Positions 1 to 8,651 of a DNA stretch of 33,552 nt are shown piece after piece; within the stretch, counting starts at the first letter, position 1, and the number at the start of each line of letters is the position of its first letter. The notes under the pieces were generated by a model. The model saw only the letters and a list, made by a program, of their open reading frames with translations. It ran no database searches and was not told where the DNA came from. The position numbers and the translations under genes are program-made. Source of the stretch: JAKAQB01 sp027320105 (GTDB lineage Bacteria; Actinomycetota; Acidimicrobiia; Acidimicrobiales; Palsa-688); assembly GCA_027320105.1 (NCBI GenBank), contig DAHVMA010000039.1:1-33552 (forward strand), read 5' to 3'.

Positions 1-2
1 CC

Positions 3-266
3 AGCGTCCTGACCGACAGGCAGGAGGCCTTGGCCAGGGCCTTCTCGGTGAGGGGCCGGGACAAGTTCCGCGGCGTCGGCTGGACGCCTGGCACCAACGG
101 CGCCCCCCGGATCCACGACGCCTTGGCGTGGGTCGATTGCCGTGTCGAGCGGGTCTACGACGGGGGTGACCACCACCTCGTCATCGGCCGCATCCTCGCC
201 ATGGAGCTCGGCGACGGCCAGCCGCTCGTGTTCTACCGGGGCGGGTTCGGGTCCTTCCGGGCGTGA
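3..266 (+). CDS. Flavin reductase-like domain protein, C-terminal part (5' end outside window)
   Basis: The open frame enters from the left edge (first full codon at position 3) and stops at 264-266, so only about 87 C-terminal residues are present. They contain GDHHLVIGRI, which resembles the GDH-x3-G-x-V motif of the flavin reductase-like FMN-binding split-barrel family (HpaC type), followed by an LVFYRGGFGSF ending typical of that family. Members reduce FMN/FAD with NAD(P)H, often to supply a partner monooxygenase. The partner and the full N-terminus are outside the window, so substrate and role cannot be given. A TTG at position 30 is an internal codon, not a believable start. Confidence 0.75.
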   Translation, partial: SVLTDRQEALARAFSVRGRDKFRGVGWTPGTNGAPRIHDALAWVDCRVERVYDGGDHHLVIGRILAMELGDGQPLVFYRGGFGSFRA

Positions 267-335
267 ACCCCGAGGCGGGGTGGTGCGCCACCGACGAGTC
301 GGCGGGGTGTGGCACCCTAAGGGCCACGCGGAGGC

Positions 336-478
336 TATCGTGGAGGTGGCGCCGAGGTGTCGCCCGGCCGGTTTCCGGCCAGGGGGGCGCCGGACGGCGG
401 AGAGCAAGCCGGGCGGGAGCCCGGAGGAGAGTTCGGCCCTCGGGACCGGAGTGACATGGGCCGCACGGCCCGACGGCG
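336..478 (+). promoter_or_regulatory. Hairpin-rich leader upstream of the SNF2 helicase
   Basis: A possible -10 box TATCGT lies at 336-341 with no convincing -35. Downstream, before the GTG at 479, are several strong hairpins: GGCCGG/CCGGCC with a TTT loop (366-380), CCGGGC/GCCCGG with a GGGA (GNRA) tetraloop (409-424) and GGGCC/GGCCC (458-471). A further 8-bp stem GTGCCGCC/GGCGGCAC (484-511) spans the first codons of the helicase. I could not match it to a known riboswitch, RNase P or SRP RNA. It may be a structured 5' leader; in DNA this GC-rich some hairpins are expected by chance. Confidence 0.35.
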
Positions 479-3400
479 GTGGAGTGCCGCCTGGGGTCGA
501 TCGGGCGGCACGTAGCGGAACTGGAGAGACAACTGGACCCCAACACGTTCGAGGCTGCCGTCGCCGCCCACGCGGCGGGGGTCGCCTCGGCGAGCGAGCT
601 GGAGTTGCTCGCGGCCCACCCGGACGACTGGACCAGGGTGCTGCGGCAGCTCGTGCACGAGACCGACGACGCCTTGCGATCGGCGCAGCGCATGGCAGGA
701 GACGAGCGCGGGCAGGTCCTCGCCGATCTGCGCCAGGAGCGGGCGCGGCTGGCCGAGGTCCTCCTCGAGCGCACCGGGGACCGGATCGACGGAGTCGGCG
801 AGCCGCCGGTGGTCCCGGCAGCGCAGCCGGAACGGGCGGACGCCGGTGCCGCGGCTGCAGACCGGCCGCTGCTGCAGGCGTCCTGGGCGGACGGCAGGGT
901 CGTGGTGTGGGCGGGGGGTCCGGGGGCGCCGGCCGGCAGCCACGACGTGGTCGAGCGCCTCCTCGGCCAAGCCGATGCCGGCGGCATCGGCTGGGAGCGC
1001 CACGGTGCGGTGCCGCTCCCGAGTGGCCAGGCGGCCGAGGCGCGGTCGGCGCCGATAGCACAGACGCTCGGATGGCTGGTGGGGATCGGCTCGGGCCAAC
1101 TCCCCGCCGAGGGCGCCGGCCCCAGCCTGCACTGGCTCGGAGAGGCGGCGGTGTGGGCCACGCAGCTGGTCGCCGAGGGGCGGATGGTGCCCGTGCTGCG
1201 CGGCTCGGCCACCCCCTCGGGCGGCGGGCGACACGCCACGGGCAGGCACCGGGTGCGTTGGGTGCCGGCCCTGGTCGACCGGGAGCACCTGGTGAACCTC
1301 ACTGCGGCCATGCCCGGCTGCGTCGGCGCCCTCCAGGCGACCCCGCAGCCCGACGGGTTGCTGCGGGCGGTGCTGGCGGCGGTCGTCGACGCCGTGTCCC
1401 GGGCCGGGGCGGCCCGCCTGGTGGCTCCCGCCGCGGCTCCTTTGGCGACCACCCGGGCGGAGGTGTCCGAAGCGGTGCTCTCGGGCCTCGACGGCCGGCC
1501 TTTCGTCGCCTCCACGGACGTGGCGGGGCGGCTTGCCGAGGACCTGAAGCGGTGGGCGGCGCCGGTCACAGCGGCGACGCGGATCGGCCTGTCAGTAGCG
1601 CTCGACCCGCCTGCCGACGACGGCGGGTGGCTGCTCAGCGTGCAGGTGACCGGCGTCGACAAGCAGCCGTTGCCGGTCGAGCTCGCCCTCGTCGTCGCCT
1701 CGGGCGCGAAGGCGCAGCAGGTCGAAGCGCAGATGCGACGCCTCGAGCGGCTGCTACCTGCCCTCCGAAGGCCGTCGACCCGACGGGGCCAGGTGGTCCT
1801 CGACGTCGAGGAGGCCACCGACCTGATGTTCCGTGCGGGCCCTGCCCTCGCCTCCGCCGGCTTCGACGTGTACTTCCCGAAGGTGTCCCGGCGGCGCCCG
1901 AGCCCCCAGCTACGCCTGTTCGCCGAGGCGATGAGCGGCCCGTCGCAGGTGGGGATCAACCAGCTCGCGTCGGTGCGGTGGTCCGTGCTGTTCGACGACC
2001 TCGAGCTCGATGCCGCTGCCGTCGCCAGGCTGGCGTCGCAAGCGGCGCCGCTGGTGCAGGTGCGGGGCCGGTGGGTGCACATCGACCGCGCCAACCTGGT
2101 CGCCGCAGCCGACGCCCTGGCCGAGCGGGCCGGCATCACGGAGCTGTCCGGCGCCGCCCTCCTCCGCCACGCCGTCGGCCTCGAGGGCTCGTCGCTCGGC
2201 GGGGCGCTCCGCGTCGACGGCAACGGCTGGGCCGTGGAGCTGTTGCGTGGCGCCCGCACGTCACCGCCGGCGCCCATCGCCAACCCGGAGGGCTTCGTGG
2301 GGGAGCTGCGCCACTACCAGGCCGACGCGCTCGGCTGGCTCGCCTTCCTCGACCGCGCCGGGCTCGGCGGCTGCCTGGCGATGGACATGGGGCTCGGCAA
2401 GACGCCGACGGTCCTGGCGCACCTCCGCCTCGACGCCGGTCACGGCCCCGCGCTCGTCGTCTGCCCGCCGGCGGTCCTCTCCAACTGGGCGACCGAAGCC
2501 CGCCGCTTCACGCCCTCCCTGCGCGTCGCGCTGCACCACGGGCCGCGCCGGGTCTCCGGGTCGGACCTGGTGGCCCTCGCCGGTCGGAGTGACGTGGTGC
2601 TGTCCACCTACGCCACAGCGGTGCGTGACATGGACACCCTGGCCGGCGTCGAGTGGCGCCGGGTCGTCGTCGACGAGGCGCAGGCGATCAAGAACCCCCA
2701 GAACGAGACCGCCCAGGTCCTCCGGCGCCTGAAGAGCTGGTCCCGGCTCGCCCTCACCGGCACGCCGATCGAGAACGGGCTCGGCGACCTGTGGGCCATC
2801 CTCGACTTCGTCAACCCGGGCCTGGTCGGTACCCGCCCGTCCTTCGTCGAGCAGCTGTCCCGCGTGGCCGACGGCGGCGGGCCGGCGCAGGGCCAGGAGG
2901 GCGCGCTGCAGGCGCTCAACGGGCTGCTCGTCTTCCGCCGGACCAAGAGCGAGCCGGAGATCGCCGCCGAGCTGCCCGACAAGGTCGACAAGATCGACCA
3001 CTGCGGGATGACACCCGAGCAGGTCGGGCTGTACCAGGCAGTGATCAACCGGCTGCTCGACGGCGGGCTCGACAGCGACGTCAACCGCCGCAAGGGGCAG
3101 GTCCTGGCTGCCATCACGGCCCTCAAGCAGATCTGCGACCACCCCGCCGCCTACCTGGACGAGGACGCGGACCGGCCCCTCACGGGGCGCAGCGGGAAGC
3201 TGTCCCGGCTGGAGGACATCCTCGGCGACGTGTTCGCCGCCGGCGAGCGGGCGCTCATCTTCACCCACTTCGCCCAGTGGGGCGAGCGCATGTCCAGGTA
3301 CCTCACGGCCCGCACCGGGCGCCCGATCCGCTGCTACCACGGTGGTCTGGCCCGGGGGGCGCGGGACTTGATGGTCGAGGAGTTCCAGCGGGGCAAGGGG

Positions 3401-3775
3401 CCCGGGGCCCTCGTGCTGTCGATCAAGGCGGGAGGCTCCGGCCTGAACCTGACGGCCGCCAACCACGTGATCCTCTACGACCGGTGGTGGAACCCGGCAG
3501 TGGAGGACCAGGCCCGGGACCGGGCGTGGCGGCTCGGCCAGCGCAACACCGTCGTCGCCCACCGGCTCGTCTGCCCGGGCACCGTCGACGAACGGGTCGA
3601 GGAGATCGTCGCCGGCAAGCGCCGGGTCGCCGGGCTGGTGCTCCCGGCGCGCAGCAGCCTCGGCGACCTCGACGCTGAGCAGCTGCGCATCGCCCTCGGT
3701 CTCGACGCCGACCAGGTCATCGAGGACGAACCCGGCGGGGGCGACGACACCGACCGGGAGGAGGCGGCAGCATGA
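479..3775 (+). CDS. SNF2-family DEAD/DEAH-box helicase (HelZ-like ATPase)
   Basis: This 1098-aa protein carries the full SNF2 ATPase set: Walker A MDMGLGKT (about residue 638), DEAQ box VVVDEAQAIKN, motif III LTGTPIENGLGDLW, then the C-terminal helicase lobe with LIFTHFAQWGERM, LSIKAGGSGLNLTAA and the motif VI region DRAWRLGQ. The region before the ATPase resembles the bacterial SNF2-associated domain seen in mycobacterial HelZ-like proteins. Such proteins are ATP-driven nucleic-acid translocases; the substrate of this class is not settled. The first ~125 residues are an extra N-terminal segment with normal high-GC third positions, so probably coding. The GTG at 479 lacks a clear ribosome site and a start further in (e.g. 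TTG near 604) is possible. It overlaps the next gene by 4 nt (ATGA), implying coupled translation. Confidence 0.93.
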   Translation: MECRLGSIGRHVAELERQLDPNTFEAAVAAHAAGVASASELELLAAHPDDWTRVLRQLVHETDDALRSAQRMAGDERGQVLADLRQERARLAEVLLERTGDRIDGVGEPPVVPAAQPERADAGAAAADRPLLQASWADGRVVVWAGGPGAPAGSHDVVERLLGQADAGGIGWERHGAVPLPSGQAAEARSAPIAQTLGWLVGIGSGQLPAEGAGPSLHWLGEAAVWATQLVAEGRMVPVLRGSATPSGGGRHATGRHRVRWVPALVDREHLVNLTAAMPGCVGALQATPQPDGLLRAVLAAVVDAVSRAGAARLVAPAAAPLATTRAEVSEAVLSGLDGRPFVASTDVAGRLAEDLKRWAAPVTAATRIGLSVALDPPADDGGWLLSVQVTGVDKQPLPVELALVVASGAKAQQVEAQMRRLERLLPALRRPSTRRGQVVLDVEEATDLMFRAGPALASAGFDVYFPKVSRRRPSPQLRLFAEAMSGPSQVGINQLASVRWSVLFDDLELDAAAVARLASQAAPLVQVRGRWVHIDRANLVAAADALAERAGITELSGAALLRHAVGLEGSSLGGALRVDGNGWAVELLRGARTSPPAPIANPEGFVGELRHYQADALGWLAFLDRAGLGGCLAMDMGLGKTPTVLAHLRLDAGHGPALVVCPPAVLSNWATEARRFTPSLRVALHHGPRRVSGSDLVALAGRSDVVLSTYATAVRDMDTLAGVEWRRVVVDEAQAIKNPQNETAQVLRRLKSWSRLALTGTPIENGLGDLWAILDFVNPGLVGTRPSFVEQLSRVADGGGPAQGQEGALQALNGLLVFRRTKSEPEIAAELPDKVDKIDHCGMTPEQVGLYQAVINRLLDGGLDSDVNRRKGQVLAAITALKQICDHPAAYLDEDADRPLTGRSGKLSRLEDILGDVFAAGERALIFTHFAQWGERMSRYLTARTGRPIRCYHGGLARGARDLMVEEFQRGKGPGALVLSIKAGGSGLNLTAANHVILYDRWWNPAVEDQARDRAWRLGQRNTVVAHRLVCPGTVDERVEEIVAGKRRVAGLVLPARSSLGDLDAEQLRIALGLDADQVIEDEPGGGDDTDREEAAA

Positions 3776-4065
3776 GCAAGCGACGGCGCACGTTGGGGGG
3801 CCGCAAGGCCGCCGAGGCGAAGTTCTGGGGCATCACCTCCACCGTCCCAGAGGGGGAGGACGCGCCGGTGGCGGCGGCCGCGGCGGTGGTCCGGCCCACC
3901 CCGGAGCCGGGCGCGCTGGTGCGCTCTCTCGGCGTCCCGCCACTGGCCGTGGACGCCGCCGTGGCCGAGAGGCACCTGACGGCGGTCTACGAGGAGGCGG
4001 TCCGGGCTGCGACCGCTCTCGCCGCCGCCAACGGCATGCTCCAGGCCGGCGGCGACGACGGTTGA
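3772..4065 (+). CDS. Small hypothetical protein coupled to the SNF2 helicase
   Basis: The 97-aa product starts at an ATG that overlaps the helicase stop codon (ATGA), the usual sign of translational coupling. The N-terminus is basic (SKRRRTLGGRKAAEAKFWG), the middle is rich in Ala, Pro and Val, and the last ~45 residues look like an amphipathic helix. I do not recognise a family. Co-translation suggests that it works with or regulates the helicase; this is inference from position only. Confidence 0.7.
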   Translation: MSKRRRTLGGRKAAEAKFWGITSTVPEGEDAPVAAAAAVVRPTPEPGALVRSLGVPPLAVDAAVAERHLTAVYEEAVRAATALAAANGMLQAGGDDG

Positions 4066-4086
4066 CGTCGCCGCGGCGCGCCAAAG

Positions 4087-4104
4087 CGGCGGCCGTTGCC
4101 GCCG
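4087..4104. terminator. Hairpin between convergent genes (possible terminator)
   Basis: A perfect 7-bp stem CGGCGGC/GCCGCCG with a CGTT loop lies in the 54-bp gap between the helicase-linked ORF (+) and infA (-). There is no T tract on the plus strand and only TTT on the minus strand, so intrinsic termination would be weak. The position between converging genes supports the call more than the sequence does. Confidence 0.4.
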
Positions 4105-4119
4105 GGGGGCCGTGACGCG

Positions 4120-4344
4120 CTACTTGTAGCGGTAGGTGATGCGACCCCGCGTCAGGTCGTACGGGCTGATCTCGACCTGGACCTTGTCGCCAGGGAGCAC
4201 CCGGATGCGGTTCATGCGCATCTTCCCGGAGTTGTGGGCGAGCACCTCGTGGCCGTTGGCCAGCGACACCTTGAACGTGGCGTTCTTCAACGCCTCGCTC
4301 ACCGTGCCCTCGAGCACGATCGCGTCTTCCTTGTTGTTGGGCAG
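4120..4344 (-). CDS. infA: Translation initiation factor IF-1 (apparent CTG start)
   Basis: This is a small S1/OB-fold factor that binds the 30S A site during initiation. The core (LEGTVSEALKNATFKV, NGHEVLAHNSGKMR, SPYDLTRGRITYRYK) is unmistakable IF-1 and ends with the canonical RYK. A start at the GTG (4317) gives only 65 aa and loses the N-terminal strand present in normal IF-1 (72-74 aa). Reading upstream gives PNNKEDAI before the core, beginning at a CTG (4342-4344) preceded by AAAGGA six bases away. No ATG, GTG or TTG is in frame there, so the 74-aa protein appears to use CTG. The gene is alone here, not in a ribosomal-protein operon. A minus-strand TACGCT (4393-4398) could be its -10. 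Confidence 0.93.
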   Translation of the reverse strand: MPNNKEDAIVLEGTVSEALKNATFKVSLANGHEVLAHNSGKMRMNRIRVLPGDKVQVEISPYDLTRGRITYRYK

Positions 4345-4392
4345 GGCCGTTCCTTTCGTCGGGGGTGGGCGCGGGGCGCCGCGCCGCTCACC

Positions 4393-4436
4393 AGCGTAAA
4401 CGACGCCTGCCTCGGAGCGGGTCTCGCCGGTATGCT
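4393..4436. promoter_or_regulatory. Divergent promoter region between infA and the MFS gene
   Basis: Within the 126-bp gap there are two oppositely oriented -10-like boxes: TACGCT on the minus strand (4398-4393) facing infA, and TATGCT on the plus strand (4431-4436) facing the transporter. Neither has a convincing -35 hexamer at 16-18 bp. Confidence 0.35.
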
Positions 4437-4470
4437 TAGGAAAACGAAGTATCTCTGGCCGGGAGCGTGG

Positions 4471-6213
4471 ATGCGAGTGGTGGAGCGGGCCGGCGCGGGA
4501 GGGGCGGACCCGCGCGGCGAGGGTTACAAGTGGGTGGCGCTGACCAACACGACGATGGGTGTCCTCCTGGCGACCATCGACTCCTCGATCATGCTCATCG
4601 CCATGCCGGACATCTTCGACGGGGTCAAGCTCGACCCTCTGACGCCGGGCAACAGCTTCTACCTGCTGTGGATGATCCTCGGCTTCCTCATCGTCTCGAG
4701 CGTGCTCGTGGTGAGCCTGGGCCGGCTCGGGGACATGTTCGGCCGCGTCAAGATGTACAACCTCGGGTTCGTGGTCTATACGGCGTCGTCGTTCGTGCTC
4801 ACCGTCGACCCGCTCGTCGGGCGGGCCGGTGCCATGTGGCTCATCGTCGGGCGCATCGCCCAGGGGGTCGGGGCGGCGTTCCTCGTCGCCAACTCCGCTG
4901 CCATCCTCACCGACGCCTTCCCGACCAACCAGCGGGGCCTGGCCCTCGGCATCAACAACGTCGCCGGCATCAGCGGGTCTTTCATCGGGCTCATCCTCGG
5001 CGGGATCCTGGCTCCGATCGACTGGCGCTTGGTGTTCCTCGTCTCGGTCCCCTTCGGGCTGTTCGGCACCGTATGGGCCTACACCCGGCTCGAGGATCGC
5101 GGCGTCCGACAGCGGGCCCCGATCGACTGGGCCGGCAACGTCACCTTCGCCGCCGGCCTAATCCTTGTCATGGTCGGCATCACCTACGGCATCGAGCCCG
5201 CCGGCGGGCGGGAGATGGGCTGGTCGAGCGGGCCGGTGCTCGCCGAGCTGGTGGCGGGCGCCGCCCTGCTGGCGGCGTTCCTGGTCATCGAGACCCGCGT
5301 CGCCAACCCGATGTTCCGCCTGAAGCTGTTCCGGATACGCGCCTTCACTTTCGGGACGCTGTCGACGTTCCTGTCCGCGATCGGGCGGGGTGGCCTCATG
5401 TTCATGCTGATCATCTGGCTGCAGGGGATCTGGCTCCCCGAGCACGGCTACAGCTTCACGCAGACACCGTTGTGGGCCGGGATCTACATGCTGCCGCTCA
5501 CCTTTGGGTTCCTGCTGGCCGGGCCGGTGTCGGGTGTCCTGTCCGACCGGTACGGGTCCCGGCCGTTCGCGACCGGCGGCATGGCCGTGGCCAGCCTGAC
5601 GTTCCTCCTCATGCTCCTCCTCCCCGTCGACTTCAGCTACTGGCAGTTCGCCCTCCTGCTGGCGCTCAACGGCCTCGCCATGGGAGCGTTCGCGTCCCCC
5701 AACCGGGCGGGGGTGATGAACAGCCTGCCGGCCGACCAGCGCGGAGCCGGGGGCGGGATGAACGCGACGTTCCAGTCCTCGGCGCAGGTCCTGTCGATCG
5801 GCATCTTCTTCACGCTCATGATCCTCGGGCTGTCGTCGGCGCTGTCCGGCCAGCTGACGAGGGGCCTTGCCGCCCACGGGGTGCCGGCCGGCGCAGCGGC
5901 CCGAGTCGGGCACCTGCCGCCGGTGTCGGTGCTCTTCGCCGCCTTCCTCGGCTACAACCCCGTGCGCTCGCTCGTCGGCGGCAGCGTGCTCAGGGGGCTG
6001 TCGGCCCACAACCGTTCCGTGCTCACCGGCCACTCGTTCTTCTCCCGGCTGATCGCGGCGCCGTTCCACTCCGGTCTGGTCGAGGCGTTCGCCTTCGCGG
6101 CGGCGGCCTGCCTGGTGGCGGCGACCGCCAGCTGGTTCCGGGGCCAGCGCTACGTCGACGACGTAGCGCTGGCGGGACCGGTGCGGGTGGCTCAGCCGGC
6201 CACCAGGTCGTAG
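4471..6213 (+). CDS. MFS drug-efflux transporter, DHA2 (14-TM) family
   Basis: This 580-aa integral membrane protein is predicted to export drugs or other small molecules using the proton gradient. The N-terminal part has KWVALTNTTMGVLLATIDSSI as TM1, motif A GRLGDMFGRVK in the loop after TM2, and the NSAAILTDAFPTNQRGLALGI region around TM4-5. The length and the count of hydrophobic stretches fit the 14-TM DHA2 branch. The ATG at 4471 was chosen because GGGAG lies five bases upstream; an in-frame ATG at 4432 falls inside the likely -10 box. The last 22 bp overlap the 3' end of glgA, which converges from the other strand. The substrate cannot be told from sequence. Confidence 0.88.
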   Translation: MRVVERAGAGGADPRGEGYKWVALTNTTMGVLLATIDSSIMLIAMPDIFDGVKLDPLTPGNSFYLLWMILGFLIVSSVLVVSLGRLGDMFGRVKMYNLGFVVYTASSFVLTVDPLVGRAGAMWLIVGRIAQGVGAAFLVANSAAILTDAFPTNQRGLALGINNVAGISGSFIGLILGGILAPIDWRLVFLVSVPFGLFGTVWAYTRLEDRGVRQRAPIDWAGNVTFAAGLILVMVGITYGIEPAGGREMGWSSGPVLAELVAGAALLAAFLVIETRVANPMFRLKLFRIRAFTFGTLSTFLSAIGRGGLMFMLIIWLQGIWLPEHGYSFTQTPLWAGIYMLPLTFGFLLAGPVSGVLSDRYGSRPFATGGMAVASLTFLLMLLLPVDFSYWQFALLLALNGLAMGAFASPNRAGVMNSLPADQRGAGGGMNATFQSSAQVLSIGIFFTLMILGLSSALSGQLTRGLAAHGVPAGAAARVGHLPPVSVLFAAFLGYNPVRSLVGGSVLRGLSAHNRSVLTGHSFFSRLIAAPFHSGLVEAFAFAAAACLVAATASWFRGQRYVDDVALAGPVRVAQPATRS

Positions 6214-7415
6214 ATCGCGGCGGTCCGGGCCGCCACGCCCGCCCAGGTGAAGTGCCGGAGGACGCGAGCCCGTCCCGCCCGTCCCATGGCGCTGGCGCGC
6301 GCCGGGTCGGCGAGCACCTCCTCGATCGCCGCCGCCAGCCCGGCGGCGAGACCGCCGGGGTCCAGCGGGGTGCCGGAGCCGTCGCCGGCGGCCTCGAAGG
6401 GGACGAGGATCCCGGTCTCGCCGTCGACGACGATCTCGGGGATCCCGCCCACGGAGGTGGCGACCACCGGCGTCTCGCAGGCCATCGCCTCGAGGTTGAT
6501 CAACCCGAAGGGCTCGTACGTAGAGGGGCAGACGAACACGGCGGCGTGGCTCATCAGCTGGGCGACGTCGGGCTGCGCCAGCATGCCGTCGATCCAGTGC
6601 ACCCCAGAGCGCTCCCGCCGGAGGCGCTCGACGGCGGCTGCGATCTCGGCGGCGAGCTCGGGCGTGTCGGCCGCTCCGGCGCAGAGCACGAAGCCGGCAC
6701 CAGGGTCGACCGCGTGGGCTGCCTCGAGGAGGTGGGCTATCCCCTTCTGCCGTGTCACCCGCCCGATCCACATCACGTAAGGCCGGTCCGCCTCGATCCC
6801 CAGGCGCTCCAGCGCGCCGGCGTGCCCGTCAGGGGCCCACCGGGTGGGGTCGATGCCGTTGTGCACGACGTGGATCCGGTCCGGGTCCACCTCCGGGTAG
6901 ACGGTCAGGACGTCGTCGCGCATCCCCGCCGACACGGCGATCACGGCGTCGGCGTCGAGCAGGCCCGCCCGTTCGGCCCAGCAGGACACCCCGTAGCCGC
7001 CGCCGAGCTGCTCGGCCTTCCACGGCCGCAGCGGCTCGAGGCTGTGGCAGGTCGCGACGTGGGGCACGTCCCACAGTCGCTTGGCGAGGACCCCGGCGAT
7101 GTTGGCGTACCACGTGTGGCTGTGCACGACGTCGCTCCCGCCGGCGGCTGCGGCGAGCACGAGGTCGGCGGACAGCGCCCGCAGGGCCGAGCCCTCGGGG
7201 GTGGCGGCGATGGCCTCCCACGGCTCTGCGGTCGCCACGACGAGCGGGTCGTCGCGCGGTGGGCCGAAGCAGGCGACGCCGACGTCGACGTGGGCCGTGA
7301 GTGCCATGGACAGCTCTGCGACATGGACCCCGGCGCCGCCGTAGACGTCGGGGGGGTACTCCCTGGTGAGGATCGTGACGCGGCGGCGGCGTGGACTTTC
7401 TCCGGAGCCGCTCAC
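6192..7415 (-). CDS. glgA: Glycogen synthase / alpha-glucan glycosyltransferase (GlgA/GlgM, GT4)
   Basis: The 407-aa GT-B enzyme belongs to the actinobacterial GlgA family, which transfers glucose from ADP-glucose either to glucan or, in the GlgM form, to glucose-1-phosphate to make maltose-1-phosphate; I cannot decide between them. TREYPPDVYGGAGVHV at the N-terminus binds the acceptor side, VMWIGRVTRQKG begins the C-terminal Rossmann domain, and EPFGLINLEAMACETPVVA carries the E-x7-E nucleotide-sugar motif. The GTG start overlaps the glgC stop as GTGA, so it is translated with the enzyme that makes its donor. It is the last gene of the long minus-strand run and its 3' end overlaps the converging MFS gene. 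Confidence 0.92.
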   Translation of the reverse strand: MSGSGESPRRRRVTILTREYPPDVYGGAGVHVAELSMALTAHVDVGVACFGPPRDDPLVVATAEPWEAIAATPEGSALRALSADLVLAAAAGGSDVVHSHTWYANIAGVLAKRLWDVPHVATCHSLEPLRPWKAEQLGGGYGVSCWAERAGLLDADAVIAVSAGMRDDVLTVYPEVDPDRIHVVHNGIDPTRWAPDGHAGALERLGIEADRPYVMWIGRVTRQKGIAHLLEAAHAVDPGAGFVLCAGAADTPELAAEIAAAVERLRRERSGVHWIDGMLAQPDVAQLMSHAAVFVCPSTYEPFGLINLEAMACETPVVATSVGGIPEIVVDGETGILVPFEAAGDGSGTPLDPGGLAAGLAAAIEEVLADPARASAMGRAGRARVLRHFTWAGVAARTAAIYDLVAG

Positions 7416-8650
7416 GCCCCGGTGACCTTGTCCCCCTTGCCGACCACGACCACCCCGCGCTCGGAGACGGCGAAGCGCCCCCGGTCGAAGTCGGCGTCGA
7501 CGCCCAGGCCGCAGCCGGCGGCGACCTCCACGTTCTTGTCCACGATCGCCCGGCGCACCACCCCTCCCGGGTGGACCGTCACCCCGTCCATCAGCACCGC
7601 GTCCTCCACGAGGGCCCCCGACTCGACGCGCACCCCCGGCGACAGCACCGAGCGCCGGACGGTCCCCCCGGCGATGATCACGCCGGCGCTCACCAGGGAG
7701 TCGAACGCCTGCCCCCGCCGGTCGTGGTCCTCGAAGACGAACTTCGCCGGCGGCAGCTGCACCCCTGCTGTGTAGATCGGCCACTGCTGGTTGTAGAGGT
7801 TGAACACCGGGTGGACCGACACGAGGTCCATGCTCGCCTCGTAGTAGCTGTCGAGCGTCCCGACGTCGCGCCAGTAGCCCCGGTCCCGCTCGGTTGCACC
7901 GGGCACGTCGTTGCGCGAGAAGTCGTACACGTGGGCGTCGCCGGCGGCGGCGAGGGCGGGGACGATGTCACCCCCGAAGTCGTGGCGCGACAGGTCGTTG
8001 GCGGCGTCGGTGTGCAGCGCGTCGAGGAGCGCCTCCGTCGTGAAGACGTAGTTGCCCATCGACGCGAACACCTGGTCGGCAGCGTCGGGTAGGCCCGGCG
8101 GGTCGGAGGGCTTCTCGTCGAAGCGGGCGATCCTCGTGCCCTCCCCGACGGTGACCACGCCGAAGTGGTGCGCCTCCCACCGCGGCACGCGTATGGCTGC
8201 CACCGTGAGGCCGGCGCCGGTGGCGACGTGCTGGTCGAGCACCTGGCGGGGGTCCATCCGGTAGATGTGGTCGGCACCGAAGACGCACACGTACTCGGGC
8301 TTCTCGTCGCCGATGATGTTCAGGTTCTGGAAGACGGCGTCGGCCGACCCGGAGAACCACTGCCGGCCGCGGCGCATCTGGGCCGGCACCGGCGTCACGT
8401 AGTTGCCGAGGAGCGTGGACATCCGCCACGTCCGGGTGAGGTGGAGGTCCAGGCTGTGGCTCTTGTACTGCGTGAGGACGACGATCCGCAGGATCCCGCC
8501 GTTCGCCAAGTTGGAGAGGGCGAAGTCGATCAGGCGGTACTGCCCGCCGAAGGGCACCGCCGGCTTGGCGCGGTCGAGGGTGAGGGGCATGAGCCGCTTC
8601 CCCTCCCCCCCGGCGAGGACGATGGCGAGGACGCGGGGCACGCCGCGCAT
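7412..8650 (-). CDS. glgC: Glucose-1-phosphate adenylyltransferase (ADP-glucose pyrophosphorylase)
   Basis: The 412-aa enzyme makes ADP-glucose from glucose-1-phosphate and ATP, the committed step of bacterial glycogen synthesis. VLAGGEGKRLMPLTLDRAKPA is the nucleotidyltransferase signature with the pyrophosphate-binding loop; FGADHIYRMD holds the metal-binding Asp, and FDEKPSDP is a sugar-binding segment. The C-terminal third is a left-handed beta-helix with hexapeptide-like repeats. The ATG is one base past the SDR stop and the stop overlaps the glgA start, so the three genes look co-translated. Confidence 0.96.
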   Translation of the reverse strand: MRGVPRVLAIVLAGGEGKRLMPLTLDRAKPAVPFGGQYRLIDFALSNLANGGILRIVVLTQYKSHSLDLHLTRTWRMSTLLGNYVTPVPAQMRRGRQWFSGSADAVFQNLNIIGDEKPEYVCVFGADHIYRMDPRQVLDQHVATGAGLTVAAIRVPRWEAHHFGVVTVGEGTRIARFDEKPSDPPGLPDAADQVFASMGNYVFTTEALLDALHTDAANDLSRHDFGGDIVPALAAAGDAHVYDFSRNDVPGATERDRGYWRDVGTLDSYYEASMDLVSVHPVFNLYNQQWPIYTAGVQLPPAKFVFEDHDRRGQAFDSLVSAGVIIAGGTVRRSVLSPGVRVESGALVEDAVLMDGVTVHPGGVVRRAIVDKNVEVAAGCGLGVDADFDRGRFAVSERGVVVVGKGDKVTGA

Positions 8651-8651
8651 G

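Noticed and set aside
336..478. Known riboswitch, RNase P RNA or SRP RNA in the SNF2 leader
   Set aside because: Checked by eye for glycine, SAM, SAH, c-di-AMP, TPP and cobalamin cores and for the RNase P conserved blocks; none is present.
181..2283. Long minus-strand and alternative plus-strand open frames over the SNF2 gene
   Set aside because: Open only because of the very high GC content; Arg/Pro/Ala-rich with no domain, while the SNF2 frame has all motifs.
4431..4457. Iron-box-like sequence (TTAGGAAAACGAAGTAT) before the MFS gene
   Set aside because: It lacks the second half of the IdeR/DtxR consensus and overlaps a simple -10 box.
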